A stretch of 11,163 nt of DNA from the NCBI GenBank assembly GCA_030639555.1, contig DAOWCM010000041.1:1-11163 (forward strand), in the 5' to 3' direction. This stretch comes from Candidatus Eiseniibacteriota bacterium (GTDB lineage Bacteria > Joyebacterota > Joyebacteria > Joyebacterales > Joyebacteraceae). The notes under the pieces are model-generated. The model did no database searches and was not told the origin of the DNA. It saw only the letters and a program-made list of their open reading frames with translations. Below, piece after piece: positions 1-5,867 of the stretch (position 1 is the first letter of the stretch; every line of letters starts with the position of its first letter). The position numbers and the translations under genes are program-made.

Positions 1-1
1 G

Positions 2-343
2 CGGGGCGGCACGGTGACGATGAACTTCTACGATCCGGACTCTCAGTTCTTCGACCATCGCGTCGTCGAGGAAGAGGCCGCCCGCGTCACCATCTCCCTC
101 AGGACCGGGTGCTTCTGCAATCCCGGGGGCGGAGAGCTGACCCTCGGCATCTCCGAGAGCGAGCTGGAGACGTGCTTCGCCCAGCCCCAGCAGAGGCTGA
201 CACTGGACGATTTCCGCCACTGCATAGACGGCAAGAGCACCGGCGCCGTGCGCGTCTCATTCGGCATCGCGAGCAACTTCGCTGACGCCTACCGGTTCGT
301 GGAGTTTGCGAGCACATTCACGGACAGACAGGCGTGCACCTGA
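2..343 (+). CDS. Class V aminotransferase / cysteine desulfurase-like protein, 3' end only
   Basis: This is the C-terminal 113 residues of a fold-type I PLP enzyme; the reading frame is open to the left window edge, so the true start lies outside. The visible part begins RGGTVTMNFYD and carries the loop RTGCFCNPGGGE (Arg codon at 101, second Cys codon at 116). This loop aligns with the RTGHHCA loop of SufS/NifS-type desulfurases: the Arg would hold the substrate carboxylate, and the second Cys sits where the persulfide-forming Cys lies. The CFCNPG wording is also that of molybdenum-cofactor-sulfurase-like and general class V-fold proteins, so I do not assign a substrate. The PLP lysine is not in the window. 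The C-terminal RVSFGIASNFADAYRFVEF segment is the usual last strand and helix of the small domain. The family is clear and the exact function is not. Confidence 0.85.
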   Translation, partial: RGGTVTMNFYDPDSQFFDHRVVEEEAARVTISLRTGCFCNPGGGELTLGISESELETCFAQPQQRLTLDDFRHCIDGKSTGAVRVSFGIASNFADAYRFVEFASTFTDRQACT

Positions 344-625
344 CGTGGACCGTGATGGTTCTTGGTTAGGACGGTCTCAGCAATGAACCGTCTGGCCACG
401 CGGGCCATCCGCCGCGCACTGCCGACCCCCCTCTTCTACGTCCTGTATCGTAGAGCCGCCCGTTGCCTGGGCGACGCCTCGCGCCCGGTGACTTCTGGCG
501 GGTGACTCCATCGGGGCTCCGGATCTGGATGCGCGGCTTCGAGGAGACGGCCCTCGGGTTCTTCACGACCTACGGTTGTCCCATTGATACGGGTGTGTTC
601 TGCTTCGACAGGAAGCCGAAGGGGA
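344..625. other. Intergenic stretch, no recognised gene
   Basis: These 282 bases lie between the aminotransferase stop and the start of the GNAT-ATL gene. A 40-residue reading frame at 383-505 (starting MNRLATRAIRRALP) has no ribosome site, and a second open stretch at 454-657 in another frame has no good start. Neither matches a family I know. A weak 6-bp inverted pair GACCGT (348-353) / ACGGTC (371-376) follows the upstream stop, without a T tract. I see no convincing promoter. It may be plain spacer or the remains of a decayed, frameshifted gene. Confidence 0.4.
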
Positions 626-1408
626 ATGCGCGTGGAGATTCGACCCTACAGAGATGAGGATCTGCCGGCGGTCGTCGAGCTGTGGCGAGTGGCTTTTCCC
701 GACGGTCCGGCGTGGAACGAACCCGCGGCGGACATCGCCCGCAAGCTCGAGGTCCAGCGCGAGTTCTTCGTGGTGGCGACGGACGGCGGCGAGATCGTCG
801 GCACCGCCGTGGCCGGCTACGACGGGCACCGCGGGTGGGTCTACTACGTGGCGGTGGACCCCGGACACAGAAGGCGGGGGATCGGCGCGGCGCTCATGCG
901 GAGGGTCGAGCGCGACCTCGCCGGCGTGGGGTGTCCCAAGCTGAACCTCCAGGTCCGAGGCGCCAACCGTGACGCCGTTCGCTTCTACGAGAGCCTGGGA
1001 TATGTGGCAGAGGACCGGGTCAGTATGGGAAGGCGGCTCGAGGAGCCGAAGATGCCGGAGCGCTCGCCCGGGGGCCCGGCACGTTCCACCGGGATTCACC
1101 AGAGGATCCATAGAATCGTACGCCTGATACCCTCGGGCCGCGTGGCGACGTACGGGCAGATCGCCGCGTTCGCCGGTGGGTGCACGCCACGAATGGTGGG
1201 CTACGCGATGGCCTCGATCCCCCCCGGTAGCGACGTGCCCTGGCACCGCGTCATCAACAGCAAAGGTACGATCAGCCTGAGATCCGGCAGCGACGGCCAC
1301 GAGGTCCAGCGCGGCATGCTCGCATCGGAGGGTGTCGCTTTCGATGAGCGGGGGCGGGTCGATCTCGAGCGATTCGCGTGGACCGGGCCGGGCCTGAAAC
1401 AGGGCTGA
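626..1408 (+). CDS. GNAT acetyltransferase fused to alkyltransferase-like (ATL/MGMT-type) domain
   Basis: A 260-residue protein with two domains. Residues 1-140 are a GNAT N-acetyltransferase closely resembling E. coli YpeA: WNEPAADIARK, AGYDGHRG, and the acetyl-CoA loop R82-x-x-G85-x-G87, ending in the SLGY helix-strand typical of the family. Residues about 155-260 are an O6-alkylguanine alkyltransferase-like domain: PSGRVATYGQIA, the putative arginine finger R189 in PRMVGYAM, and PWHR at 205-208. Trp206 replaces the methyl-accepting Cys of MGMT. By family knowledge this marks an ATL protein, which binds alkylated guanine and hands it to nucleotide excision repair instead of repairing it directly. 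Start ATG 626 is chosen for the purine-rich AAGGGGA just before it and because it begins at the GNAT first strand; an in-frame TTG at 584 is less likely. Family calls are strong; the joint function and the acetyl acceptor are unknown. Confidence 0.88.
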   Translation: MRVEIRPYRDEDLPAVVELWRVAFPDGPAWNEPAADIARKLEVQREFFVVATDGGEIVGTAVAGYDGHRGWVYYVAVDPGHRRRGIGAALMRRVERDLAGVGCPKLNLQVRGANRDAVRFYESLGYVAEDRVSMGRRLEEPKMPERSPGGPARSTGIHQRIHRIVRLIPSGRVATYGQIAAFAGGCTPRMVGYAMASIPPGSDVPWHRVINSKGTISLRSGSDGHEVQRGMLASEGVAFDERGRVDLERFAWTGPGLKQG

Positions 1409-1433
1409 ACCGCCGAGGCCTTCGTGCTATACT
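1405..1433 (+). promoter_or_regulatory. Putative promoter for the M20 peptidase gene
   Basis: Extended -10: TGC followed by TATACT (1428-1433), 17 bp downstream of a weak -35, CTGAAC (1405-1410), which overlaps the stop codon of the GNAT-ATL gene. Transcription would begin near 1440, about 28 bases before the peptidase ATG. The -10 is good and the -35 matches at only three positions, so the extended TG would carry recognition. Confidence 0.5.
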
Positions 1434-1467
1434 CCTTCGTCGCTCGCCGTCAAGAGGAGGGTCACAC

Positions 1468-2832
1468 ATGTCGGAATCCCCGGCCGTTGCGCTGAATCAC
1501 GCGCGCAAGGCAAGAGACGAGGTGCTTGGGGAACTGCGCGGGTTTCTGAGCATTCCGTCGGTCTCCAGCAATCCCAAGGGTCACGATGACATCAAGCGCG
1601 CGACCGAATGGCTTTCCGAGCGCTTCAGAGCTCTGGGGCTGACCCGCGTCGAAGTGCTCCCCACCGCCGGCCACCCGGCGGTCTACGGCGAGACGCTGTC
1701 CGCCGGACCGTCCGCCCCTACCGTGCTCATGTACGGTCACTACGATGTTCAGTCCGCGGCTCCGCTGGGCGACTGGGACTCCGATCCCTACAGGCCCGTC
1801 GTGCGCGGCGACAACCTCTACGCGAGGGGTTCGGCAGACAACAAGGGTCAGATCATGGCCTGCGTCGCGGCGGTTCAGGCCGTCATGAGAGCGGGTTCCC
1901 TGCCGGTCAATGTCAAGTTCGTGATAGAGGGCGAAGAGGAGCTGGGCTCGCCGAGCTTTGCGAGTCTTCTCGAAGAGCACCGTGACCTTCTAACCGGCGA
2001 TTTCGTTCTCAACCCGGACGCGGGCATGCTCGGTCCGGAGACGCCCACCATCTACTACGGCCTGCGAGGCATGTACGTCTGCAAGCTCCGCGTCTACGGA
2101 CCGTCGCGCGACCTCCATTCCGGGAGCTACGGTGGGGTCGTCCACAATCCCATCCACGCGCTCTCGCACATGATAGCCGGCCTGCACGACGCGGACGGGC
2201 GCGTGATGCTCGACGGTTTCTACGACAGGGTGCGTGAACTGACCGCGGAGGAGCGCGCCGAGATGGCCGCCCTTCCCCGGGATGAGGCATCCTATCTGGA
2301 GCAGTCAGGTGTCAGCAAGCTCTGGGGCGAGCCGGGGTTCACGCCTGTCGAGCGCGAAGGCGCACGCCCCGCCGTCGACGTGATCCACATTCTGGCGGGA
2401 AGTCCGAAATCGGCGATACCGGCGGAGGCCAACGCCATCGTCACGGCGCGGCTCGTTCCCGATCAGGACCCCAATGAAGTGCACGAGGGAATGATGAAGT
2501 ACCTCAAGGAGAGCATCCCGTCCACGGTCAGCTGGGAAGTGAAGTCGTACGAGGGCTTCCCCGCGTCCTTGACCGACAGGAACACCCCAGGCGTCCGTGC
2601 CCTGTCGAAAGCGATGGTCGAGGTGTGGGGCAAGGAGCCGCTGTTCTGCAGGAGCGGCGGCAGTATCGCGGCCGTGGGCCAGCTGCAGAAGGTCCTCGGA
2701 CTGGACTCGGTTCTCACCGGGTTCGCCCTGCCGGACTCCCAGATGCACGGCCCGAACGAGAAGCTCCATCTGCCCACCTGGGAAAGGGGTATTGAGGCGC
2801 TCGTCCGTTTCCTGTACTACCTCGCCGAGTAG
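1468..2832 (+). CDS. M20 family metallopeptidase (dipeptidase-like)
   Basis: A 454-residue di-zinc peptidase of the M20 family, of the carnosinase/PRK08201-like dipeptidase type, probably cytoplasmic as no signal peptide is visible. The metal and catalytic residues are all readable: H91 and D93 in GHYDVQS, the bridging D124 in GSADNKGQ, the catalytic/metal pair E157-E158 in EGEEELGS, D184 in NPDAG, and the last ligand H427 in MHGPNE. H217 in DLHSG belongs to the inserted dimerisation domain. Start ATG 1468 is set by AGAGGAGG at 1453-1460, seven bases upstream; the frame is open further upstream but would overlap the previous gene. Length is normal for the family. The expected reaction is hydrolysis of dipeptides or an N-acyl/carbamoyl amino acid; the substrate cannot be read from sequence. 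It is followed by a terminator-like hairpin. Confidence 0.93.
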   Translation: MSESPAVALNHARKARDEVLGELRGFLSIPSVSSNPKGHDDIKRATEWLSERFRALGLTRVEVLPTAGHPAVYGETLSAGPSAPTVLMYGHYDVQSAAPLGDWDSDPYRPVVRGDNLYARGSADNKGQIMACVAAVQAVMRAGSLPVNVKFVIEGEEELGSPSFASLLEEHRDLLTGDFVLNPDAGMLGPETPTIYYGLRGMYVCKLRVYGPSRDLHSGSYGGVVHNPIHALSHMIAGLHDADGRVMLDGFYDRVRELTAEERAEMAALPRDEASYLEQSGVSKLWGEPGFTPVEREGARPAVDVIHILAGSPKSAIPAEANAIVTARLVPDQDPNEVHEGMMKYLKESIPSTVSWEVKSYEGFPASLTDRNTPGVRALSKAMVEVWGKEPLFCRSGGSIAAVGQLQKVLGLDSVLTGFALPDSQMHGPNEKLHLPTWERGIEALVRFLYYLAE

Positions 2833-2841
2833 AGCCCTCGA

Positions 2842-2877
2842 AGGCGCCCGGGCAGCGTGCCACGCGGGCGCCTCTTT
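2842..2877 (+). terminator. Rho-independent terminator after the M20 gene
   Basis: Ten bases after the stop, GGCGCCCG (2843-2850) pairs with CGGGCGCC (2865-2872). Inside it GGCA (2851-2854) pairs with TGCC (2858-2861) around a GCG loop, leaving a 3-base bulge. A short TCTTT tract (2873-2877) follows. The stem is very GC-rich and the T tract is short. Confidence 0.65.
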
Positions 2878-2891
2878 GGGAGACGATCTAT

Positions 2892-2925
2892 CGACCCCCC
2901 GGACGAACGCCGTGCCGGGGGGTCG
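2892..2925. terminator. Second perfect GC-rich hairpin, possible terminator
   Basis: A perfect 11-bp inverted repeat, CGACCCCCCGG (2892-2902) and CCGGGGGGTCG (2915-2925), encloses a 12-base loop. It lies 15 bases after the first hairpin and just ahead of the ammonia-lyase promoter. No T tract follows on either strand, so it may be a back-up terminator, an mRNA 3'-end stabiliser or a DNA site. Confidence 0.45.
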
Positions 2926-2934
2926 CTTACGGCC

Positions 2935-2963
2935 TTCACTCAGGGGTCTTCCCCTGCTATCAT
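2935..2963 (+). promoter_or_regulatory. Putative promoter for the ammonia-lyase gene
   Basis: The -35 TTCACT (2935-2940, four matches to TTGACA), a 17-bp spacer and the extended -10 TGC-TATCAT (2955-2963, hexamer 2958-2963) form a good housekeeping-type promoter. Transcription would begin near 2970, giving a 5' leader of about 64 bases that contains a tandem repeat. Confidence 0.6.
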
Positions 2964-2980
2964 CGTCGGGTTTCCTGGAT

Positions 2981-3012
2981 TGCGACTGAACATCGGGTTG
3001 TGATTGAACATC
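2981..3012. repeat. Tandem 14-bp direct repeat in the ammonia-lyase leader
   Basis: TGCGACTGAACATC (2981-2994) and TGTGATTGAACATC (2999-3012) match at 12 of 14 positions, both differences being C/T, with an 18-bp period. The pair lies between the predicted promoter and the ribosome site of the ammonia-lyase gene. It could be two half-sites for a regulator or an RNA element, or chance. Confidence 0.4.
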
Positions 3013-3033
3013 CCAGCAAGCGAGGAGAGAAGT

Positions 3034-4557
3034 ATGGCCATAGTCCTGAACGGCAAGGGTCTGACTGTCGAAAAGATGGTTCGCATCGCGCGACACGGGG
3101 AGAAGGTAGAGGTCCCGCCGGAGGCGTGGGAGCGGATCAAGGTCTGCCGGGCGATGCTGGAGGAGAAGATCGTCGCCAAGGAGATCATGTACGGGGTCAA
3201 CACGGGGATCGGGGAGTTCTCCGAGGTAGTCCTCGACGATGATCAGACCGAGCAGTTTCAGAAGTACCTCATCTACAACCACGCGGCGGGAATCGGTGAC
3301 CTCGCGCCCATAGAGTACGTGCGCGGCGCCATGGCGGGGCGTATCAACGTGCTCGTGCAGGGCAAGTCCGGCTGTCGTCCGGAGATCGTCGAGACGCTCG
3401 TCGCGATGCTGAACAAGGGCGTGACTCCCGCGGTCTGTCAGAAGGGGTCGGTCGGCGCGTCCGGCGACCTCGCGCCGATGTCGCAGATCGCGCTCCTTAT
3501 GATGGGCGAGGGTGAGGCGTTCTTCGAGGGCGAGCTCCTGTCCGGCAAGAAGGCTCTCGACAAGGCGGGCATCCCGGTGCCCGGTCTCAAGGCCAGGGAC
3601 GGGCTGTCCACGATCAACGGCTCGAACCTCCTGACGGCGATGAGCGCCATCCACGTATACGACATGAACCGCTGGCTCAAGCAGGCCGAGATCGCCTGCG
3701 CGATGACGCTCGAGGCGCTCTACGCGAACATGAAGCCCTACAACGCGCTCCTGCACGAGGTGCGGGGCTTCGCGGGCGCGCAGCGGACGGCGAAGGCGCT
3801 CCGGACCTGCATCGAGGGGAGCGACCTCGTCTCCGGCAAGATCAAGGTCAAGGTGCAGGACGCCTATTCGATGCGTTCGACACCGCAGGTGATCGGGGCC
3901 GCGCACGACGCCATCGCGTACGCGAAGAGCCAGGTCGAGATCGAGCTCAACGGCGTCGGCGACAACCCGATATTCTTCCCGGAGCACAAGCTGACGCTCA
4001 CGGGCGCGAACTTCCAGGGCTCGCCGGTCGGCCTGCCCATGGACATGGCCGGTACGGCGATAACGATGGTCAGCGTGCTCTCGGAGAGGCGCTTGAACCG
4101 ACTGATCAACCCGGCGCTCTCCATCGGCCTGCCCCCCTTCCTGACGAAGGGCGCGGGTATGATGTCGGGGATGATGCTGAGCCAGTACACCGCGTGCATG
4201 CTCATCGTCGAGCAGCGGATGCTCTCTGCTCCCGCGAGCATTGGGTCCATTCCCGCGGCCGCCGACCAGGAGGACTTCGTTTCGATGGCCATGAACACGG
4301 CCATCAAGAACGGTCAGATCCTGGACAACGCGTACGGTATTCTCGGCATCGAGTTCATGGCCGCCGCGCAGGCGCTGGACTTCCGCGACTTCACTCCCGG
4401 CAAGGGTGTCCGGAAGGCTCACGAGGTCATCCGGAAGCACGTCGACCACCTCGATGAGGACCGTCCGCTGTACTCCGACCACACGATCATGCAGAAGGTC
4501 GTGCGGTCCTGCGCGATCCTGGAGTCAGTCGAGGCGGAGGTGGGGAGCCTGGAGTAG
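3034..4557 (+). CDS. Aromatic amino acid ammonia-lyase, histidine ammonia-lyase-like
   Basis: A 507-residue member of the MIO-dependent lyase family, of normal HutH length. The Ala142-Ser143-Gly144 triad in SVGASGDLAPM would cyclise into the electrophilic MIO cofactor. Other family active-site residues fall almost exactly at the numbering of Pseudomonas HutH: Y53 in YGVNTGIGEF, H83 in NHAAGIG, N195 in NGSN, Y278 and R281 in YSMRSTPQ, and E413 in DQEDFVSM, the acidic residue that HAL uses where PAL and TAL carry Gln. This favours L-histidine deamination to urocanate. Against a certain call, residue 82 is Asn instead of the usual Ser, QEDF replaces QEDH, and no hutU, hutI or hutG is nearby; a tyrosine lyase or 2,3-aminomutase of the same fold remains possible. 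Start ATG 3034 is fixed by GAGGAGAG at 3022-3029. The gene has its own promoter and a downstream hairpin. Confidence 0.9.
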   Translation: MAIVLNGKGLTVEKMVRIARHGEKVEVPPEAWERIKVCRAMLEEKIVAKEIMYGVNTGIGEFSEVVLDDDQTEQFQKYLIYNHAAGIGDLAPIEYVRGAMAGRINVLVQGKSGCRPEIVETLVAMLNKGVTPAVCQKGSVGASGDLAPMSQIALLMMGEGEAFFEGELLSGKKALDKAGIPVPGLKARDGLSTINGSNLLTAMSAIHVYDMNRWLKQAEIACAMTLEALYANMKPYNALLHEVRGFAGAQRTAKALRTCIEGSDLVSGKIKVKVQDAYSMRSTPQVIGAAHDAIAYAKSQVEIELNGVGDNPIFFPEHKLTLTGANFQGSPVGLPMDMAGTAITMVSVLSERRLNRLINPALSIGLPPFLTKGAGMMSGMMLSQYTACMLIVEQRMLSAPASIGSIPAAADQEDFVSMAMNTAIKNGQILDNAYGILGIEFMAAAQALDFRDFTPGKGVRKAHEVIRKHVDHLDEDRPLYSDHTIMQKVVRSCAILESVEAEVGSLE

Positions 4558-4593
4558 GGGAGTGGACGAGCGGTTCCCGTACGACCGATGAAG

Positions 4594-4625
4594 CGACGGG
4601 GCGGGCCTTCAGGCTCGCCCCGTCG
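4594..4625 (+). terminator. Hairpin terminator after the ammonia-lyase gene
   Basis: A 14-bp stem of CGACGGGGCGGGCC against GGCTCGCCCCGTCG, with one G-T wobble and a 4-base TTCA loop, lies 36 bases after the stop codon. No T tract follows, so it is a strong hairpin but not a textbook intrinsic terminator. Confidence 0.55.
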
Positions 4626-4693
4626 GCGTCCGTGCACCCCGGTTTCTGGCGCGCCGTGTGGGCTCGCTCGAGCCGCGTCGCCCGTCCCGGCGT

Positions 4694-4722
4694 GTGACAC
4701 ACAATTCCGGATGTGGTAGACT
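4694..4722 (+). promoter_or_regulatory. Putative promoter for the YeaQ-like gene
   Basis: The -35 GTGACA (4694-4699, five of six matches), exactly 17 bp, then the extended -10 TGG-TAGACT (4714-4722; hexamer 4717-4722). This is the best promoter in the window. The leader to the ATG at 4800 would be about 70 bases. Confidence 0.65.
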
Positions 4723-4799
4723 ATGCGGGCAGATTCGCGCTCTCGGGCGGGACTCCGCCCGCGTCGTCGTACAGGCATTCTCAAACGAGGGAGAGTGAG

Positions 4800-5057
4800 A
4801 TGGGCCTTCTTGCGTGGATCATCTTCGGCGCGCTGGCTGGCTGGGTAGCCAGCATGATAACCGGCAGGCACCAGGGGTGCTGCCTCAACGTCATCGTCGG
4901 AGTCGTCGGCGCCTTCATAGGTGGCATCGTCGTGCAGCTCGCGACCGGTCGGGGCTTCAGCATCGGCTTCAATCTCCCAAGCTTCGCCGTCGCGGTTCTT
5001 GGCGCCGTAATTCTTCTGACCATAGCCGGAATCGCCACTCGCTCTCGGCGCTGGTGA
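4800..5057 (+). CDS. GlsB/YeaQ/YmgE family small membrane protein
   Basis: An 85-residue hydrophobic protein of the transglycosylase-associated (GlsB/YeaQ/YmgE) family. It begins MGLLAWIIFGALAGWVASMI, followed by a short polar loop, then NVIVGVVGAFIGGIV and a last segment AVAVLGAVILLTIAGIA ending in basic residues, so three membrane helices rich in Gly and Ala. This pattern and length are typical of the family. Its members are often linked to general stress or envelope stress, but no molecular function is established. The ATG at 4800 follows GAGGGAGAG (4787-4795) at about 4 bases. The gene sits behind a strong predicted promoter and 37 bases ahead of an ABC ATPase gene, with which it may be co-transcribed. 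Confidence 0.9.
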   Translation: MGLLAWIIFGALAGWVASMITGRHQGCCLNVIVGVVGAFIGGIVVQLATGRGFSIGFNLPSFAVAVLGAVILLTIAGIATRSRRW

Positions 5058-5094
5058 TCCCGGACACCCTACACAGCTTCCTTCTGGAGGTACG

Positions 5095-5802
5095 GTGACG
5101 CCCTTCGTTCTCACGCGCGACCTCTGCAAGACGTATCAGAAGGGAACCGTTCCTGTCCCTGTGCTCCAGGGCGTCTCCCTCGACATAGCCAGGGGTGAGT
5201 ACGTCTCCGTCGTCGGGAGGTCCGGTTCCGGCAAGTCCACCCTGCTCAATCTCCTCGGGGGCCTGGACACCGCGACGTCGGGCCGCATCGTCGTGGGCGA
5301 TTCCGATGTGACGTCGATGAGCCGGCAGGACCTGGCGGTGCACCGGCGATCCACCGTCGGGATGATCTTCCAGTCGTTCAACCTCATCCCATCCAGAACC
5401 GCTCTCGAGAACATCACGCTCGAGCTCGCGTTTGGTGGTCACCCGCGGAGCGACAGGAGACGTCGCGCCTCCGAGCTTCTTTCTTTAGTCGGCCTCGAGC
5501 ATCGCCTGAGCCACACCCCGGGCGAGCTCTCCGGCGGCGAGGCGCAGCGGGTCGCCATCGCGCGGGCACTCGCAAACGCCCCGGACGTCCTTCTCGCTGA
5601 CGAGCCGACCGGCAACCTGGACAGCAAGACGGTCGAGGAGATAGTCGGGCTTCTCGTGGCGCTCAACAACGAGCGCGGGAGCGTGACCTGTCGCTCTTCG
5701 GAAGCGAGCGCGCCGTGCGGGAGCGCTACGAAAGCCGCTACATCCCGGGGGAGCGACTCTATCTCGAGCGGTGCCGCCCTAGTGAGCGCGCCGACGCCGT
5801 AG
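5095..5802 (+). CDS. ABC transporter ATP-binding protein, C-terminus replaced (truncated)
   Basis: A 235-residue reading frame whose first 195 residues are an ATPase of the LolD/MacB type (lipoprotein-release or macrolide-export family). Walker A is G41-T49 (GRSGSGKST), the Q-loop is Q93 in IFQSFNLIPS, the signature is LSGGEAQ at 145-151, Walker B is VLLADE at 165-170 with E170, and the D-loop is GNLD at 173-176. Homology stops at NNERG (about residue 195, base 5680), exactly before the expected strand and H-loop ending in THD. The last 40 residues are low-complexity Ser/Ala/Thr-rich sequence from a wrong frame. The missing H-loop histidine makes the product probably inactive. The GTG start at 5095 follows GGAGG (5086-5090). 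No permease gene follows, whereas LolD/MacB ATPases normally sit beside one. I read this as a 5' gene fragment left by a deletion or an assembly join. Confidence 0.82.
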   Translation: MTPFVLTRDLCKTYQKGTVPVPVLQGVSLDIARGEYVSVVGRSGSGKSTLLNLLGGLDTATSGRIVVGDSDVTSMSRQDLAVHRRSTVGMIFQSFNLIPSRTALENITLELAFGGHPRSDRRRRASELLSLVGLEHRLSHTPGELSGGEAQRVAIARALANAPDVLLADEPTGNLDSKTVEEIVGLLVALNNERGSVTCRSSEASAPCGSATKAATSRGSDSISSGAALVSAPTP

Positions 5803-5867
5803 TGCGCAACGATGAGCCGGCGAACCCGGCCCTCGAATGGAGATGCACCAGCCAAGGAGAGCAATGA
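5676..5867 (+). pseudogene. 3' remnant of a uridine-kinase-like gene
   Basis: In a frame different from the ABC gene, about 63 codons read RERDLSLFGS, RYESRYIPGERLYLE, RPSERADAVVRNDEP and end at TGA 5865-5867. This is the characteristic C-terminus of uridine-kinase-like nucleoside kinases (RD-x-x-LFGS, RY-x-PGQRLYL, ERADVVVDN). The Walker A region and everything upstream are absent; instead the DNA is the truncated ABC gene. No start codon or ribosome site serves this frame, so it is not expected to be translated on its own. Its stop overlaps the nitroreductase start as ATGA, which suggests the complete kinase gene was once translationally coupled to it. The left boundary is approximate, within about 5670-5685. 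Confidence 0.7.

Noticed and set aside
348..376. GACCGT / ACGGTC inverted pair after the aminotransferase stop
   Set aside because: Six pairs across a 17-base loop without a T tract; not enough for a terminator.
563..1300. 245-codon minus-strand frame opposite the GNAT-ATL gene
   Set aside because: The plus-strand frame carries two intact conserved domains; this is its shadow.
2305..4482. 725-codon open frame on the minus strand across the peptidase and lyase genes
   Set aside because: It is antisense to two well-identified genes, is rich in Arg, Leu, Asp and His as expected of GC-rich shadow frames, and has no recognisable domain.
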